DNA of 62,342 bases from contig JAJEGI010000002.1 of NCBI GenBank assembly GCA_022819945.1, forward strand, positions 1-62,342, given 5' to 3'. Shown piece by piece: positions 53,561 to 61,834 of the stretch (its first letter is position 1; the number at the start of each line of letters is the position of its first letter). The DNA is from Candidatus Poribacteria bacterium. Its GTDB lineage: Bacteria; Poribacteria; WGA-4E; WGA-3G. Below the pieces are notes generated by a model, which was not told the DNA's origin, did not search any database, and saw only the letters and a list, made by a program, of their open reading frames with translations. A program made the position numbers and the translations under genes.

Positions 53561-54214
53561 TTATGGATTTTGCCGTTCCGATTTCAGCGCACCCCACGTC
53601 GTGGTGACTTTCTGCTTCGGATCAACGGCTAACGCAGGGACCACCTCTATCCCGCTAAACATCGCATTGAGATCACCCGCACCGGTGTCCGGGTTACCAG
53701 CGAATTCAAGACTCATCACTTTGTCTTTAACCTCAATGCCCTCATATCGCTTAATATCTATCTCATCTTTTCCCGGTGTCACATATTCCTCTTCAACAAT
53801 TTCGTCTTCGATGATAATATCGAAACCGCGATTGTTCGGGGACCAGTGTTCGCCTACGAGATAGGTAACGTCGAACAGCCCTTTGCCGGTATTTAAGTCC
53901 ATCTTAACAACATCAGGGAACTGCGCCCAACTCACAGCATAGAAGAGTTCCACGTCGTAGCCTTCTTTTTTTGCCAACTTCTCAGCATCTTTCGTGAGAT
54001 TTCGGACTTCTGCGACGCGGGGCAATTTTTCGATCCAACCGCCCCAATCTTTTTTCTCATTCTGTCCGCCATGCCAGACCCGTCCGTCGGAATCTTTGAA
54101 ATCTTCCACTTTACCGCCCCATACCCGAATCTCTTCGGCAGAACGAACATCGTAGACAAACGTTACCGCAACAACTACGGTAAGTATAACAGTTAATAGT
54201 AAGTTTCGTTGCAT
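53561..54214 (-). CDS. Secreted malectin-like protein 2 (paralogue)
   Basis: This 217-residue protein shares most of the sequence of its downstream neighbour (same RVWGGK, WGGWIEK, SWAQFPD, DVTYLVGEHWSPNNRGFDI, YVTPGKDEIDI, DLNAMFS, TTTWGALK motifs). It has a signal peptide and is more Lys-rich. The tandem arrangement indicates a gene duplication. Strand and spacing suggest one transcript from a promoter at 54257-54285. Confidence 0.8.
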   Translation of the reverse strand: MQRNLLLTVILTVVVAVTFVYDVRSAEEIRVWGGKVEDFKDSDGRVWHGGQNEKKDWGGWIEKLPRVAEVRNLTKDAEKLAKKEGYDVELFYAVSWAQFPDVVKMDLNTGKGLFDVTYLVGEHWSPNNRGFDIIIEDEIVEEEYVTPGKDEIDIKRYEGIEVKDKVMSLEFAGNPDTGAGDLNAMFSGIEVVPALAVDPKQKVTTTWGALKSERQNP

Positions 54215-54256
54215 ATTTTCCTCCTTAAATTACGCATAAAAAATGCGTCTACCTTA

Positions 54257-54285
54257 AGAGTAACAAATTCGCGTTACAATGTCAA
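54257..54285 (-). promoter_or_regulatory. Promoter for the malectin-like pair
   Basis: On the minus strand TTGACA (54280-54285) and TACTCT (54257-54262) are 17 bases apart; the -10 is weak. Confidence 0.4.
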
Positions 54286-54382
54286 ATCTTTTTATGTTAT
54301 TTTTCTTGTAAAGGTTCTCTGAAGCCCGACTCCAAAACCCGCAATTCAGATTAACTGAAAACTGAGTACTGAAAACTGATAA

Positions 54383-55987
54383 CTATTCCCCCTCAACCAC
54401 AACAAACCGTTGATTCGCTTGCACATTCGTCAACGTTTGTACGATCCCGCTTGGCCACTGAATAACGATCCGATCCACTTTCTCATGATGCGCCAACCCA
54501 AATTCAACATCAAGGCTGCTCTGTGAAAGATAACTATCCCCCGCAACAACCTGCTGGACTTGATGAAGGTCGCCTGCACTCACTTTGACGACTGCACCGA
54601 CACCGTCCTGATTGCTCACCGTGCCAACTGTACGAATCTGAAGCCAGTGCTTTCGATTTCCACCGTCATTTCGGAGCAACGTCGGCTTCGCACCGCTATT
54701 GACGATGAACAGATCCAAATCGCCATCGGCATCATAATCCGCCACCGCTACGCCTCTACCCACGCCATACACATCGGATTCCCGGAGACCAATAGCCTCA
54801 GAAATGTCGGTGAAAGTGCCGTTGCCATTGTTCTGAAGGAAGACATCTGCCTGTCCGTGCGCTTCCCATGAAGCCGGATTGATATGTCCTGCCGAGAAAA
54901 AGAGGTCGAGATCGCCATCATTGTCCGCATCAAAAAACGCTGTGCCCCAGCACGTTTTCCCTAACCCTGACGCAAAGATACCGCTCTGCGCGGAGACATC
55001 GCTAAACGTGCCATCACCATCGTTTCTATAGAGGACATTGTTCTCATCAAGCCAGTTTGTAACAAAGAGATCCAGATCTCCATCGTTGTCATAATCACCC
55101 CAAGTAACCCCCATCCCACTTCGGATGTCACCGGTTCGACTCCTCGCATCGGGCTGGTTTGTATTTGTGAAGGTTAAATCGCCATCATTGCGGTAGAGGA
55201 TATTCTGGTCGGTATCATTAGCGAGATAGAGATCCAAATCGCCATCGGCATCATAATCCGCCGCTGAGACACCAAGGGTTAGATGAAACCCACCGTTTAC
55301 CTTCGCTGCACCCGTGATATTGATGAACCCGCCGTCCCCTTTGTTCAGATAAAGGATATTTGCTTGCCCGAAGAAATCGTAAGGAAAAAATACTTCATCG
55401 CCTTGTGGAACTTTGCTATATTCAGTGTAGTTACCGACGTAGAGGTCGAGATAACCATCAGCATCATAATCGCCCCACGCGATCCCCGCACCGAAGCCGT
55501 TATGTCCGATCCCGCCTGCACCAGATGAGAAACGTTTGAAGGTGCCATCCCCGTTGTTCCGATAAAACTGATTCGCCTTATAGTTCGTGACATAAAGGTC
55601 CGCATCACCGTCGTTATCGTAGTCGGCGAAGGCACATCCCATACCCCATTCGGTGTCACCAACCCCAGCCGCATCGGTTACATCGGTGAAAGTGTCGTCC
55701 CCGTTGTTCCGATACAGTGCGTTCTTCGGCAGCACCGCATCCGGCGCGGGACGTACCAATGCACTGTTGACGATATAGAGGTCAAGTCTACCGTCGTTGT
55801 CGTAGTCCCGCCACGCCGCACCCGAACCGACAAGTGCTGGCACCACACGGTGATCAATGCCACCAGCATGTTCAAAATGGATGCCCGCTTGTTCAGTGAC
55901 ATCCACAAATCGAATGTCGGATGCATAACTGTTGAATATAAATGCCCAACCCAAAATTACGATAACATTTCGGAGCGTCTGCTGCAT
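54383..55987 (-). CDS. FG-GAP/ASPIC-UnbV repeat secreted protein
   Basis: The 534-residue protein has a signal peptide. About eight FG-GAP/VCBS-type calcium-binding repeats follow, with the pattern WxDYDNDGDxDLY(V/L)xN and LYRNxGDGTFxDV. The C-terminus is an ASPIC/UnbV domain (RKHWLQIRTVGT, VGAVVKVSAG, DVEFGLAHHEKVDRIVIQWPSG). Such proteins are predicted extracellular beta-propeller modules with unknown binding targets. A TATAAT about 60 bases upstream of the ATG lacks a good -35. Confidence 0.93.
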   Translation of the reverse strand: MQQTLRNVIVILGWAFIFNSYASDIRFVDVTEQAGIHFEHAGGIDHRVVPALVGSGAAWRDYDNDGRLDLYIVNSALVRPAPDAVLPKNALYRNNGDDTFTDVTDAAGVGDTEWGMGCAFADYDNDGDADLYVTNYKANQFYRNNGDGTFKRFSSGAGGIGHNGFGAGIAWGDYDADGYLDLYVGNYTEYSKVPQGDEVFFPYDFFGQANILYLNKGDGGFINITGAAKVNGGFHLTLGVSAADYDADGDLDLYLANDTDQNILYRNDGDLTFTNTNQPDARSRTGDIRSGMGVTWGDYDNDGDLDLFVTNWLDENNVLYRNDGDGTFSDVSAQSGIFASGLGKTCWGTAFFDADNDGDLDLFFSAGHINPASWEAHGQADVFLQNNGNGTFTDISEAIGLRESDVYGVGRGVAVADYDADGDLDLFIVNSGAKPTLLRNDGGNRKHWLQIRTVGTVSNQDGVGAVVKVSAGDLHQVQQVVAGDSYLSQSSLDVEFGLAHHEKVDRIVIQWPSGIVQTLTNVQANQRFVVVEGE

Positions 55988-56235
55988 TCAGAACCTTCTC
56001 TGTGTGCTTGAGTGTACTTGTAATCACATATTATACACAAAACCGAAAGTCCGTTGTATCTTAATTTCGCGCTTAAATCCTCAACCTCGATGGACGCGGT
56101 TTGTGACGGCACTAACTGACAACTGAGTACTGCCAACTGACAACTAATAATTTAGTTGCAATTGACCTAAAAATGTGTTAAAATACATAGAAGATATTGT
56201 GGTAGAGCCAATCGTTCAAGTTAGAGGGACTGCAA
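55988..56235. other. Intergenic region before the HNH gene
   Basis: These 248 bases hold a degenerate GGACGCGGTTTGTGACGGC repeat (about 56090) and ACTGAGTACTG/CCAACTGACAACT words. A TTGACC-16-TACATA sequence near 56161 may be the HNH promoter. Confidence 0.4.
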
Positions 56236-56748
56236 GTGGAAATGTCTGTCTTAGTACTCAACGCAAGTTACGAAGCGATCAACGTTTGCAACCTCCGGCG
56301 TGCTATGAAAATGGTTTTCAAGGGCACCGCACAGACGGAAGAAGTCTCGGATGTCGAGATTCATTCACCAAGTGCTGCGATAAAAGCACCGCATGTCATC
56401 CGTTTGGTGAGATATGTTCACGTCCCGCGGAGTGTCGTCAAATTTTCACGAAGGAACGTCCTCGTCCGCGATCAGTACACATGCCAATATTGTCACGAGG
56501 AATTTCCGACTGTGCATCTCACGTTAGACCATGTGGTCCCGATCTCTCGCGGCGGCGAAACGACATGGGAAAACGTCGTGACAGCCTGCAAAAAATGTAA
56601 TAACAAAAAGGGCAATAGTATGCTCTACGAGACACGCCTGAAACTTGAACGTCAACCCAAAACACCATCAATCTTAACGTATTTGCAACTTAACCGCCAT
56701 TTTCGCGGGTGCCACCCGTCGTGGAGAAAGTATCTGTATATCAACTAA
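56236..56748 (+). CDS. HNH endonuclease
   Basis: The 170-residue protein (GTG 56236, AGAGGGA upstream; or ATG 56242) has the HNH motif LDHVVPISRGGETTWENVVTACKKCNNKK with the preceding CQYCHEEF zinc-binding pair. It belongs to the small MIT-type HNH group found in many genomes beside RNA genes. Its cellular role is unknown. It takes the place of rpmH directly upstream of rnpA; rnpA starts 3 bases after its stop. Confidence 0.9.
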   Translation: MEMSVLVLNASYEAINVCNLRRAMKMVFKGTAQTEEVSDVEIHSPSAAIKAPHVIRLVRYVHVPRSVVKFSRRNVLVRDQYTCQYCHEEFPTVHLTLDHVVPISRGGETTWENVVTACKKCNNKKGNSMLYETRLKLERQPKTPSILTYLQLNRHFRGCHPSWRKYLYIN

Positions 56749-56751
56749 ATC

Positions 56752-57162
56752 ATGCAAGATCCCGAAAAACTGAAAAAGCGTTGGGAATTCCAGCGCGCTT
56801 ATCAGAAGGGCCGTAAGTATTGGAATCGCTACTTCGTGATATACGTCCTACACACCCGTTCCAATGACATCCGGTTGGGGATAACCGCCAGTAAAAAAGT
56901 CGGAAAGAGCGTCCAAAGGAATCGCGTCAAAAGGGTAATTCGTGAATCGTTCCGGCAATTACGCCCACGGATAAAAACAGGATACGATATTGTAGTCGTC
57001 GGTAGGACCCCCGCCTGTCGACTTACGTGTCAGGAAGCACAAGATGAATTGGCTGTCCTGTTCCAGAAAGCGTCAATTTTAAATGGTTCAGCCAGCGCGA
57101 CAAAAGGGGAACAGCGACGTGCCACATTGCAAGCATCAGCGAACAGACATGAAGCAGCATAA
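56752..57162 (+). CDS. rnpA: RNase P protein component
   Basis: RnpA is the protein subunit that with the RNA matures tRNA 5' ends. The 136-residue protein has [65 protein letters not shown] with the RNR motif. It is longer than the usual 110-120 residues, with a poorly conserved C-terminal tail ([22 protein letters not shown]). The yidD start overlaps its 3' end. Confidence 0.95.
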   Translation: MQDPEKLKKRWEFQRAYQKGRKYWNRYFVIYVLHTRSNDIRLGITASKKVGKSVQRNRVKRVIRESFRQLRPRIKTGYDIVVVGRTPACRLTCQEAQDELAVLFQKASILNGSASATKGEQRRATLQASANRHEAA

Positions 57163-57400
57163 AACGCAGCAGTCAGAAGACGCACCGGGCAGAACGACGA
57201 TACTCACATACCCGATCCGATTTTATAGACGTTTTATCTCACCGCTACTCCCACCTTCGTGCCGTTTCTACCCAACATGTTCACAATACGCACTTGAAGC
57301 TTTAAAACGGTACGGGACGCTCAAAGGGTGCTGGCTGACGCTTAAACGACTTTCAAAATGCCATCCCTATCATCCGGGTGGCTTCGATCCGCTAAAATAG
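57149..57400 (+). CDS. yidD: Membrane protein insertion efficiency factor YidD
   Basis: This 83-residue protein begins at ATG 57149, overlapping the rnpA stop. It has the full YidD motif: [31 protein letters not shown] and [13 protein letters not shown]. YidD assists YidC in inserting membrane proteins, so it is at home between rnpA and yidC. Confidence 0.96.
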   Translation: MKQHKTQQSEDAPGRTTILTYPIRFYRRFISPLLPPSCRFYPTCSQYALEALKRYGTLKGCWLTLKRLSKCHPYHPGGFDPLK

Positions 57401-57446
57401 CAGAGGCGGACCTAAAAATATATAACATGAGGAGCATCTAATCTCA

Positions 57447-59297
57447 ATGGGCAAAAATTACATTCTGGCATTGATCCTAATGGTTATCGTAATCATTGGA
57501 TGGCAAGTCGCCAGTCATTATATGCTCAAAAATCGTACTGTCCCTGAACTTGATGAAACGCCAACGACCCAAGAGACACCCATAGCACCAGGAACAGGCG
57601 AAATACCAATTGATCCCACGACGCAGGCAACATCTGAAGGTGCCGGGACACCCCTCAACCCAGACCTCTGGACAGCCGTTGAGGAGAGTCCAGATGACGC
57701 AAAAGTCAACGTCCAAACCGATAACTATAGTATCCTCTTTAACGAGAAACTTGCAATCGCTAAGCGGTGGCAACTCAACCATTTCCCGGACCGTACAGAT
57801 ACCGAAAACGCACCATTGAATCTGATCCCGGAGAACGCACTGAACTGCCTTGCACTTCGATTCGCGAATTCGCAGATACAACTTGATGCACTTCGCGCCA
57901 CCTGGAAGGCTGATAAACCCGAAATCGACATTACAAACGGACAGGATACCGCAACGCTTACATTTATAACAACGATCGGAGAAAAACTTCAAGTAGCAAA
58001 GCAGTTCACCTTCAAGCCGGATACCTATTTCGTTGATATGGCGGTAACCTTCCAAAACGTTTCCGATCAACCCCTGCTCATGGGCGGTACCGAACTCGCC
58101 AATGGATATGAACTCCAGTGGGGACGCGGTATCAATGCGGATCTGCTACCACACGAAAAAAGGAGCGGCAAACGCGGGCGACGCGGCAAAGAAGGCGCGA
58201 AAGCTTACATCGGAGAGGGTAAACCAGAACGCAAATTGAAACCTGAGCAAGCCTTGGCAACAGTGCACTGGGCAGGTATGGACAGCCAGTATTTCAGCGC
58301 ACTGATGATACCAGACCCAGAACTCGCAGCAACATATAAACTCACAGAAACACCGCAAGCAAACACCGCAACAGATATTTCTGTCACCGCACCGATGGAC
58401 ACTGCCTCTCTCGTGTTGCGAAGTTTTTACCTCGAACCTCAACAGAAGGAGATGCATACCTTCCGGCTATACGTCGGACCAAAGGACGATACAATTCTAA
58501 AGAGTATTCAAACGCCAAACGCGCCGGATAACCCGCTTCGTCTATCCAAAATTATTGACTTCGGATTCTTCTGGCCCATCGCTTGGGGAATGCTCTGGAT
58601 ATTCAAGGGGTTGCACGCCGTCTTCGGAAACTACGGACTCGCGATTATCCTCCTCACGGCTTTAGTGAAGTTAATCTCTTATCCCTTCACGCGTAAAGCA
58701 CACACTTCCATGAAGAAGATGCAGCAACTTCAACCCCAGCTGCTGGAATTGAAGGAGAAATTCAGGGACGATCCACAGAAACTCAATCGCGCGACAATGC
58801 GCCTCTATAAGGAAAACGGGGTCAATCCGTTAGGCGGTTGTATCCCGTGGCTTCCACAAATTCCAATTTTTTGGGCACTCTTCGCACTCCTCGGTAGCGC
58901 AGTAGAGTTACGCGGCGCACCTTTCTTACTTTGGATTGACGATCTCTCCGCACCAGATACTTTAATCGATCTGCCTTTCACAATACCCTTGATCGTCACA
59001 CAAATAGATGCTATCCGCTTACTACCGATAATAAACGGGCTCACAACATGGCTCCAACAGAAATTTGTCGGCAATATGACACCTACGACAGACAACATGC
59101 AAGCGAAATTAATGCAATTTATGCCACTCATCTTTATCTTTATTTTTTACAACTGGGCATCAGGGTTCGTGTTGTATTGGTTATGCAACAATGTATTCAC
59201 GATAGCACAGCAATACTTACAAAACCGAAACGCGACTGACGAAGAAACAGTCGTAACAGCGGATACGAAAAAACGGAACAACGCCAGACAGAAGTAA
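57447..59297 (+). CDS. yidC: Membrane protein insertase YidC
   Basis: The 616-residue gram-negative-type YidC (Oxa1 family) has an N-terminal transmembrane helix, a periplasmic beta domain with a Lys/Arg-rich insertion (KRSGKRGRRGKEGAK), and the insertase core with about five helices at the C-terminus (GFFWPIAWGMLWIF, YGLAIILLTALVKLISYPFT, MKKMQQLQPQLLELKEKF, CIPWLPQIPIFWALF, NWASGFVLYWLCNN). The conserved Arg of the hydrophilic groove lies in the KAHTSMKKMQ loop region. Start ATG 57447 has GGAG upstream. Confidence 0.97.
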   Translation: MGKNYILALILMVIVIIGWQVASHYMLKNRTVPELDETPTTQETPIAPGTGEIPIDPTTQATSEGAGTPLNPDLWTAVEESPDDAKVNVQTDNYSILFNEKLAIAKRWQLNHFPDRTDTENAPLNLIPENALNCLALRFANSQIQLDALRATWKADKPEIDITNGQDTATLTFITTIGEKLQVAKQFTFKPDTYFVDMAVTFQNVSDQPLLMGGTELANGYELQWGRGINADLLPHEKRSGKRGRRGKEGAKAYIGEGKPERKLKPEQALATVHWAGMDSQYFSALMIPDPELAATYKLTETPQANTATDISVTAPMDTASLVLRSFYLEPQQKEMHTFRLYVGPKDDTILKSIQTPNAPDNPLRLSKIIDFGFFWPIAWGMLWIFKGLHAVFGNYGLAIILLTALVKLISYPFTRKAHTSMKKMQQLQPQLLELKEKFRDDPQKLNRATMRLYKENGVNPLGGCIPWLPQIPIFWALFALLGSAVELRGAPFLLWIDDLSAPDTLIDLPFTIPLIVTQIDAIRLLPIINGLTTWLQQKFVGNMTPTTDNMQAKLMQFMPLIFIFIFYNWASGFVLYWLCNNVFTIAQQYLQNRNATDEETVVTADTKKRNNARQK

Positions 59298-59397
59298 ACT
59301 CATAAGCCAACTTTATAGGGCAAAGTTTCCAGACCGCAGCCTTACACCGCATCAACGACTTCACTGCTGGAAACGTTATTCGAGGAGGGCATCACCT

Positions 59398-60021
59398 GTG
59401 CAACACTATATTGAAACTGAAGGCGACACAGTGGAGGAAGCAATTGAACACGCACTCAACGAACTCGAGGCAACTCGGGAGCAGGTTACGATCGACATCG
59501 TCAATGAACCAACGAAGGGGATTCTGAATTTCGGCGCGAAACCGGCGAAAATCCGAGCCACGCTCAAGCAAGATGTCTCTACCGCACCAGAGACAATTCT
59601 CAAAGAGATGCTCAACCGGATGCAGATTGATGCCGAAATTGAGTCCAGCTTCATTGATGGCAGCACACATCTCAATATCCTTACGGACATGCCCGCTTTG
59701 CTCATCGGGAAACACGGACAGACCCTTGATGCCATTGAACGGCTTCTTAATTGTATCATCAATAAAGCCTCGCTTGTTAAAAGACGCGTGTTTGTTGATA
59801 CGCAAGGCTACCGAGAACGTCGAGAAGAACGGCTCATTGAAATGGCACACCAAGTGGCAGAGAAAGTCAAATATACTGACCGAGAGGTCGTCCTCGCACC
59901 CATGTCCGCACGCGACCGACGCATCATTCATGTCACCTTAAAAGAAGACGATGTTGTGTCTACCTATAGCCAAGGTGAAGGTGAAATGCGGCGTGTCGTC
60001 GTCACAACGCAACAGTTTTAA
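59398..60021 (+). CDS. jag: RNA-binding protein Jag/KhpB (Jag-KH-R3H)
   Basis: This 207-residue protein starts at GTG 59398 with GAGGAGG upstream. It has a Jag N-terminal domain (YIETEGDTVEEAIEHALNELEATREQVTIDIVNEPTKGILNFGAKPAKI), a KH domain (LLIGKHGQTLDAIERLLN) and an R3H domain (RRIIHVTLKEDDVVSTYSQGEGEMRRV). It binds RNA and acts in envelope gene control in other bacteria. The position between yidC and mnmE is canonical. Confidence 0.96.
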   Translation: MQHYIETEGDTVEEAIEHALNELEATREQVTIDIVNEPTKGILNFGAKPAKIRATLKQDVSTAPETILKEMLNRMQIDAEIESSFIDGSTHLNILTDMPALLIGKHGQTLDAIERLLNCIINKASLVKRRVFVDTQGYRERREERLIEMAHQVAEKVKYTDREVVLAPMSARDRRIIHVTLKEDDVVSTYSQGEGEMRRVVVTTQQF

Positions 60022-60065
60022 CCGAACGATGCTATCCAATTGTTCTGTCCGCTTGTTGAATTTAA

Positions 60066-61454
60066 ATGAAATTTCACGATACAATTGCAGCCATCGCAAC
60101 AGCACGCGGTGAAGCCGGTATCGGCATCGTCCGAGTGAGCGGTTCACTTGCCTTACCAATCGCCGCTGAAGTCTTCCGTTCGCCGCGCACAATATCCCCG
60201 ATCGAACTGCCGACGCATACACTAACTTATGGGCATGTCATAGATACAACGGCATCCGATGAAGTTATTGATGAAGTCCTACTCGGTGTTATGCACGCAC
60301 CGAGAACCTATACCGGGGAAGACATCGTCGAATTTAATTGCCACGGCGGAATAGTCCCGCTCACAGCAGTGTTGGACTTGGTGGTGAAAAACGGGGCACG
60401 GATAGCAGAACCGGGGGAATTTACAAAACGCGCTTTTCTTAACGGCAGACTTGACCTCGCACAAGCCGAAGCCGTCGCAGAACTCATCGCTTCAAAGACT
60501 GACCTGAGTCGGAAAATCGCTGTAGAAGCACTCGCTGGTAAACTCTCCGATACTGTTAATCGTTTGAGTGATCGACTCGCAAGTTTACTCGCAGAAATTG
60601 AGGCTTCTATTGATTTTCCGGAAGAAGACCTGGATTTCATGAAGGTAGAGGCGCAACTCGAAACCGCACGCGCAATTCAGACCGACTTAACTACACTCCT
60701 CGAAACCGCCACCGAAGGACGGCTTATCACGGAAGGGGTCAATGTTGCGATACTCGGTAAGCCGAACGTCGGAAAATCGAGTCTGCTCAACGCACTCGTT
60801 GGAACAACACGCGCAATCGTAACAGACATCCCCGGCACAACGCGCGATACAATTGAGGAGACAGTTAACATCAAGGATATCCCCTTGAAACTCATTGACA
60901 CTGCCGGGATCCGACAGACGGATGACATTGTAGAGCAACAAGGTGTTGAACGAAGCAAAGCCGTACTTGACAGGGCAGAATTGCTGCTCCTGATGTTCGA
61001 TGCATCGCAACCACTCAACGATGCCGATCTGGAACTCTTACAGATAGCAGCGTCGCCAAGGGCAATCCTGATTCTTAACAAGATTGATCTACCGGTTGTG
61101 ACGACACCGACAGCACTGCTCGCACACTGCCCGAAGAAGCGGATTGTCGAAACAGTGATCCCTGAGGGCAAAGGACTTGACAACCTAAAAGCCGCTGTCT
61201 GTGAGGAGCTACTTGGCGGCGAATTGAGCATCGGCGAATCGCCAATCGTGACAAACGCTCGCCACCAAGAAGCACTCCGACACGCTGATGAAGGCATCAG
61301 TTATGCGATAGAGAGCCTCGAAAACGGTATGCCACCTGAGCTCGTTGCTGTGGATCTACGAATCGGTCTTGATGGCCTCGGGGACATCGTCGGCAAAACA
61401 ACAACTGAGGATATCCTCGATAAAATTTTCTCACAGTTCTGTGTCGGAAAATGA
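60066..61454 (+). CDS. mnmE: tRNA modification GTPase MnmE
   Basis: MnmE with MnmG makes the wobble-uridine cmnm5 modification. The 462-residue protein has an N-terminal tetrahydrofolate-binding domain (DTIAAIATARGEAGIGIVRVSG), the GTPase core (GKPNVGKSSLLN, DTAGIRQT, NKID) and the C-terminal CxGK motif (FCVGK). MnmE belongs to the TrmE family of K+-dependent GTPases. The start at ATG 60066 fits MKFHDTIAAIA. Confidence 0.97.
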   Translation: MKFHDTIAAIATARGEAGIGIVRVSGSLALPIAAEVFRSPRTISPIELPTHTLTYGHVIDTTASDEVIDEVLLGVMHAPRTYTGEDIVEFNCHGGIVPLTAVLDLVVKNGARIAEPGEFTKRAFLNGRLDLAQAEAVAELIASKTDLSRKIAVEALAGKLSDTVNRLSDRLASLLAEIEASIDFPEEDLDFMKVEAQLETARAIQTDLTTLLETATEGRLITEGVNVAILGKPNVGKSSLLNALVGTTRAIVTDIPGTTRDTIEETVNIKDIPLKLIDTAGIRQTDDIVEQQGVERSKAVLDRAELLLLMFDASQPLNDADLELLQIAASPRAILILNKIDLPVVTTPTALLAHCPKKRIVETVIPEGKGLDNLKAAVCEELLGGELSIGESPIVTNARHQEALRHADEGISYAIESLENGMPPELVAVDLRIGLDGLGDIVGKTTTEDILDKIFSQFCVGK

Positions 61455-61524
61455 TGTTGACAAAAAGGGAACTTTTATCGTGATGAAGTGTGTCTATTTC
61501 TGCTCGTAAAAGGAGTAATCAATT

Positions 61525-61722
61525 ATGTTAGCCGCAAAGCAACAATGGTGCCCGCGCTGCCAAAGGCACGTTCAAACAGAACAGAAGCAGTCCAGTATTG
61601 GCAGACAGAAAGAACTCGTCAGAATTATTATTACCTGTTTCAAGTGTCGTACAACGCTATCGAGCAAAACAACCAGCGCAGCTGCGCTTGAGCAAAACGA
61701 GGATGGTTCAACGGAAAAATAA
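61525..61722 (+). CDS. Small zinc-ribbon protein
   Basis: A 65-residue ORF from ATG 61525 (GGAGTAATCAATT upstream) has two CxxC pairs (CPRCQRH and CFKCRT) about 28 residues apart, a zinc-ribbon pattern. The rest is polar. It may bind a nucleic acid or protein partner; function is unknown. Confidence 0.6.
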   Translation: MLAAKQQWCPRCQRHVQTEQKQSSIGRQKELVRIIITCFKCRTTLSSKTTSAAALEQNEDGSTEK

Positions 61723-61738
61723 CAGACTGCCAAGGCAT

Positions 61739-61774
61739 GGTAGCAGCGGTTTCTAACCGCGCCGGATCCCTACC
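61739..61774. repeat. Palindromic repeat GGTAG...CTACC
   Basis: GGTAG and CTACC arms enclose a GCGGTTTCTAACCGC core of the dispersed family. Confidence 0.55.
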
Positions 61775-61821
61775 AAATTTACTGACGACTGATAACTGAT
61801 AACCTACAACTGATAACCAAC
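61775..61821. repeat. ACTGATAACTG-type repeat
   Basis: ACTGACGACTGATAACTGATAACCTACAACTGATAACC is made of the dispersed repeat words. Confidence 0.55.
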
Positions 61822-61834
61822 AAAGGAGAAACTC

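Noticed and set aside
56000..56752. rpmH (L34) upstream of rnpA
   Set aside because: No short Lys/Arg-rich ORF with the L34 signature is present; the HNH gene fills the position.
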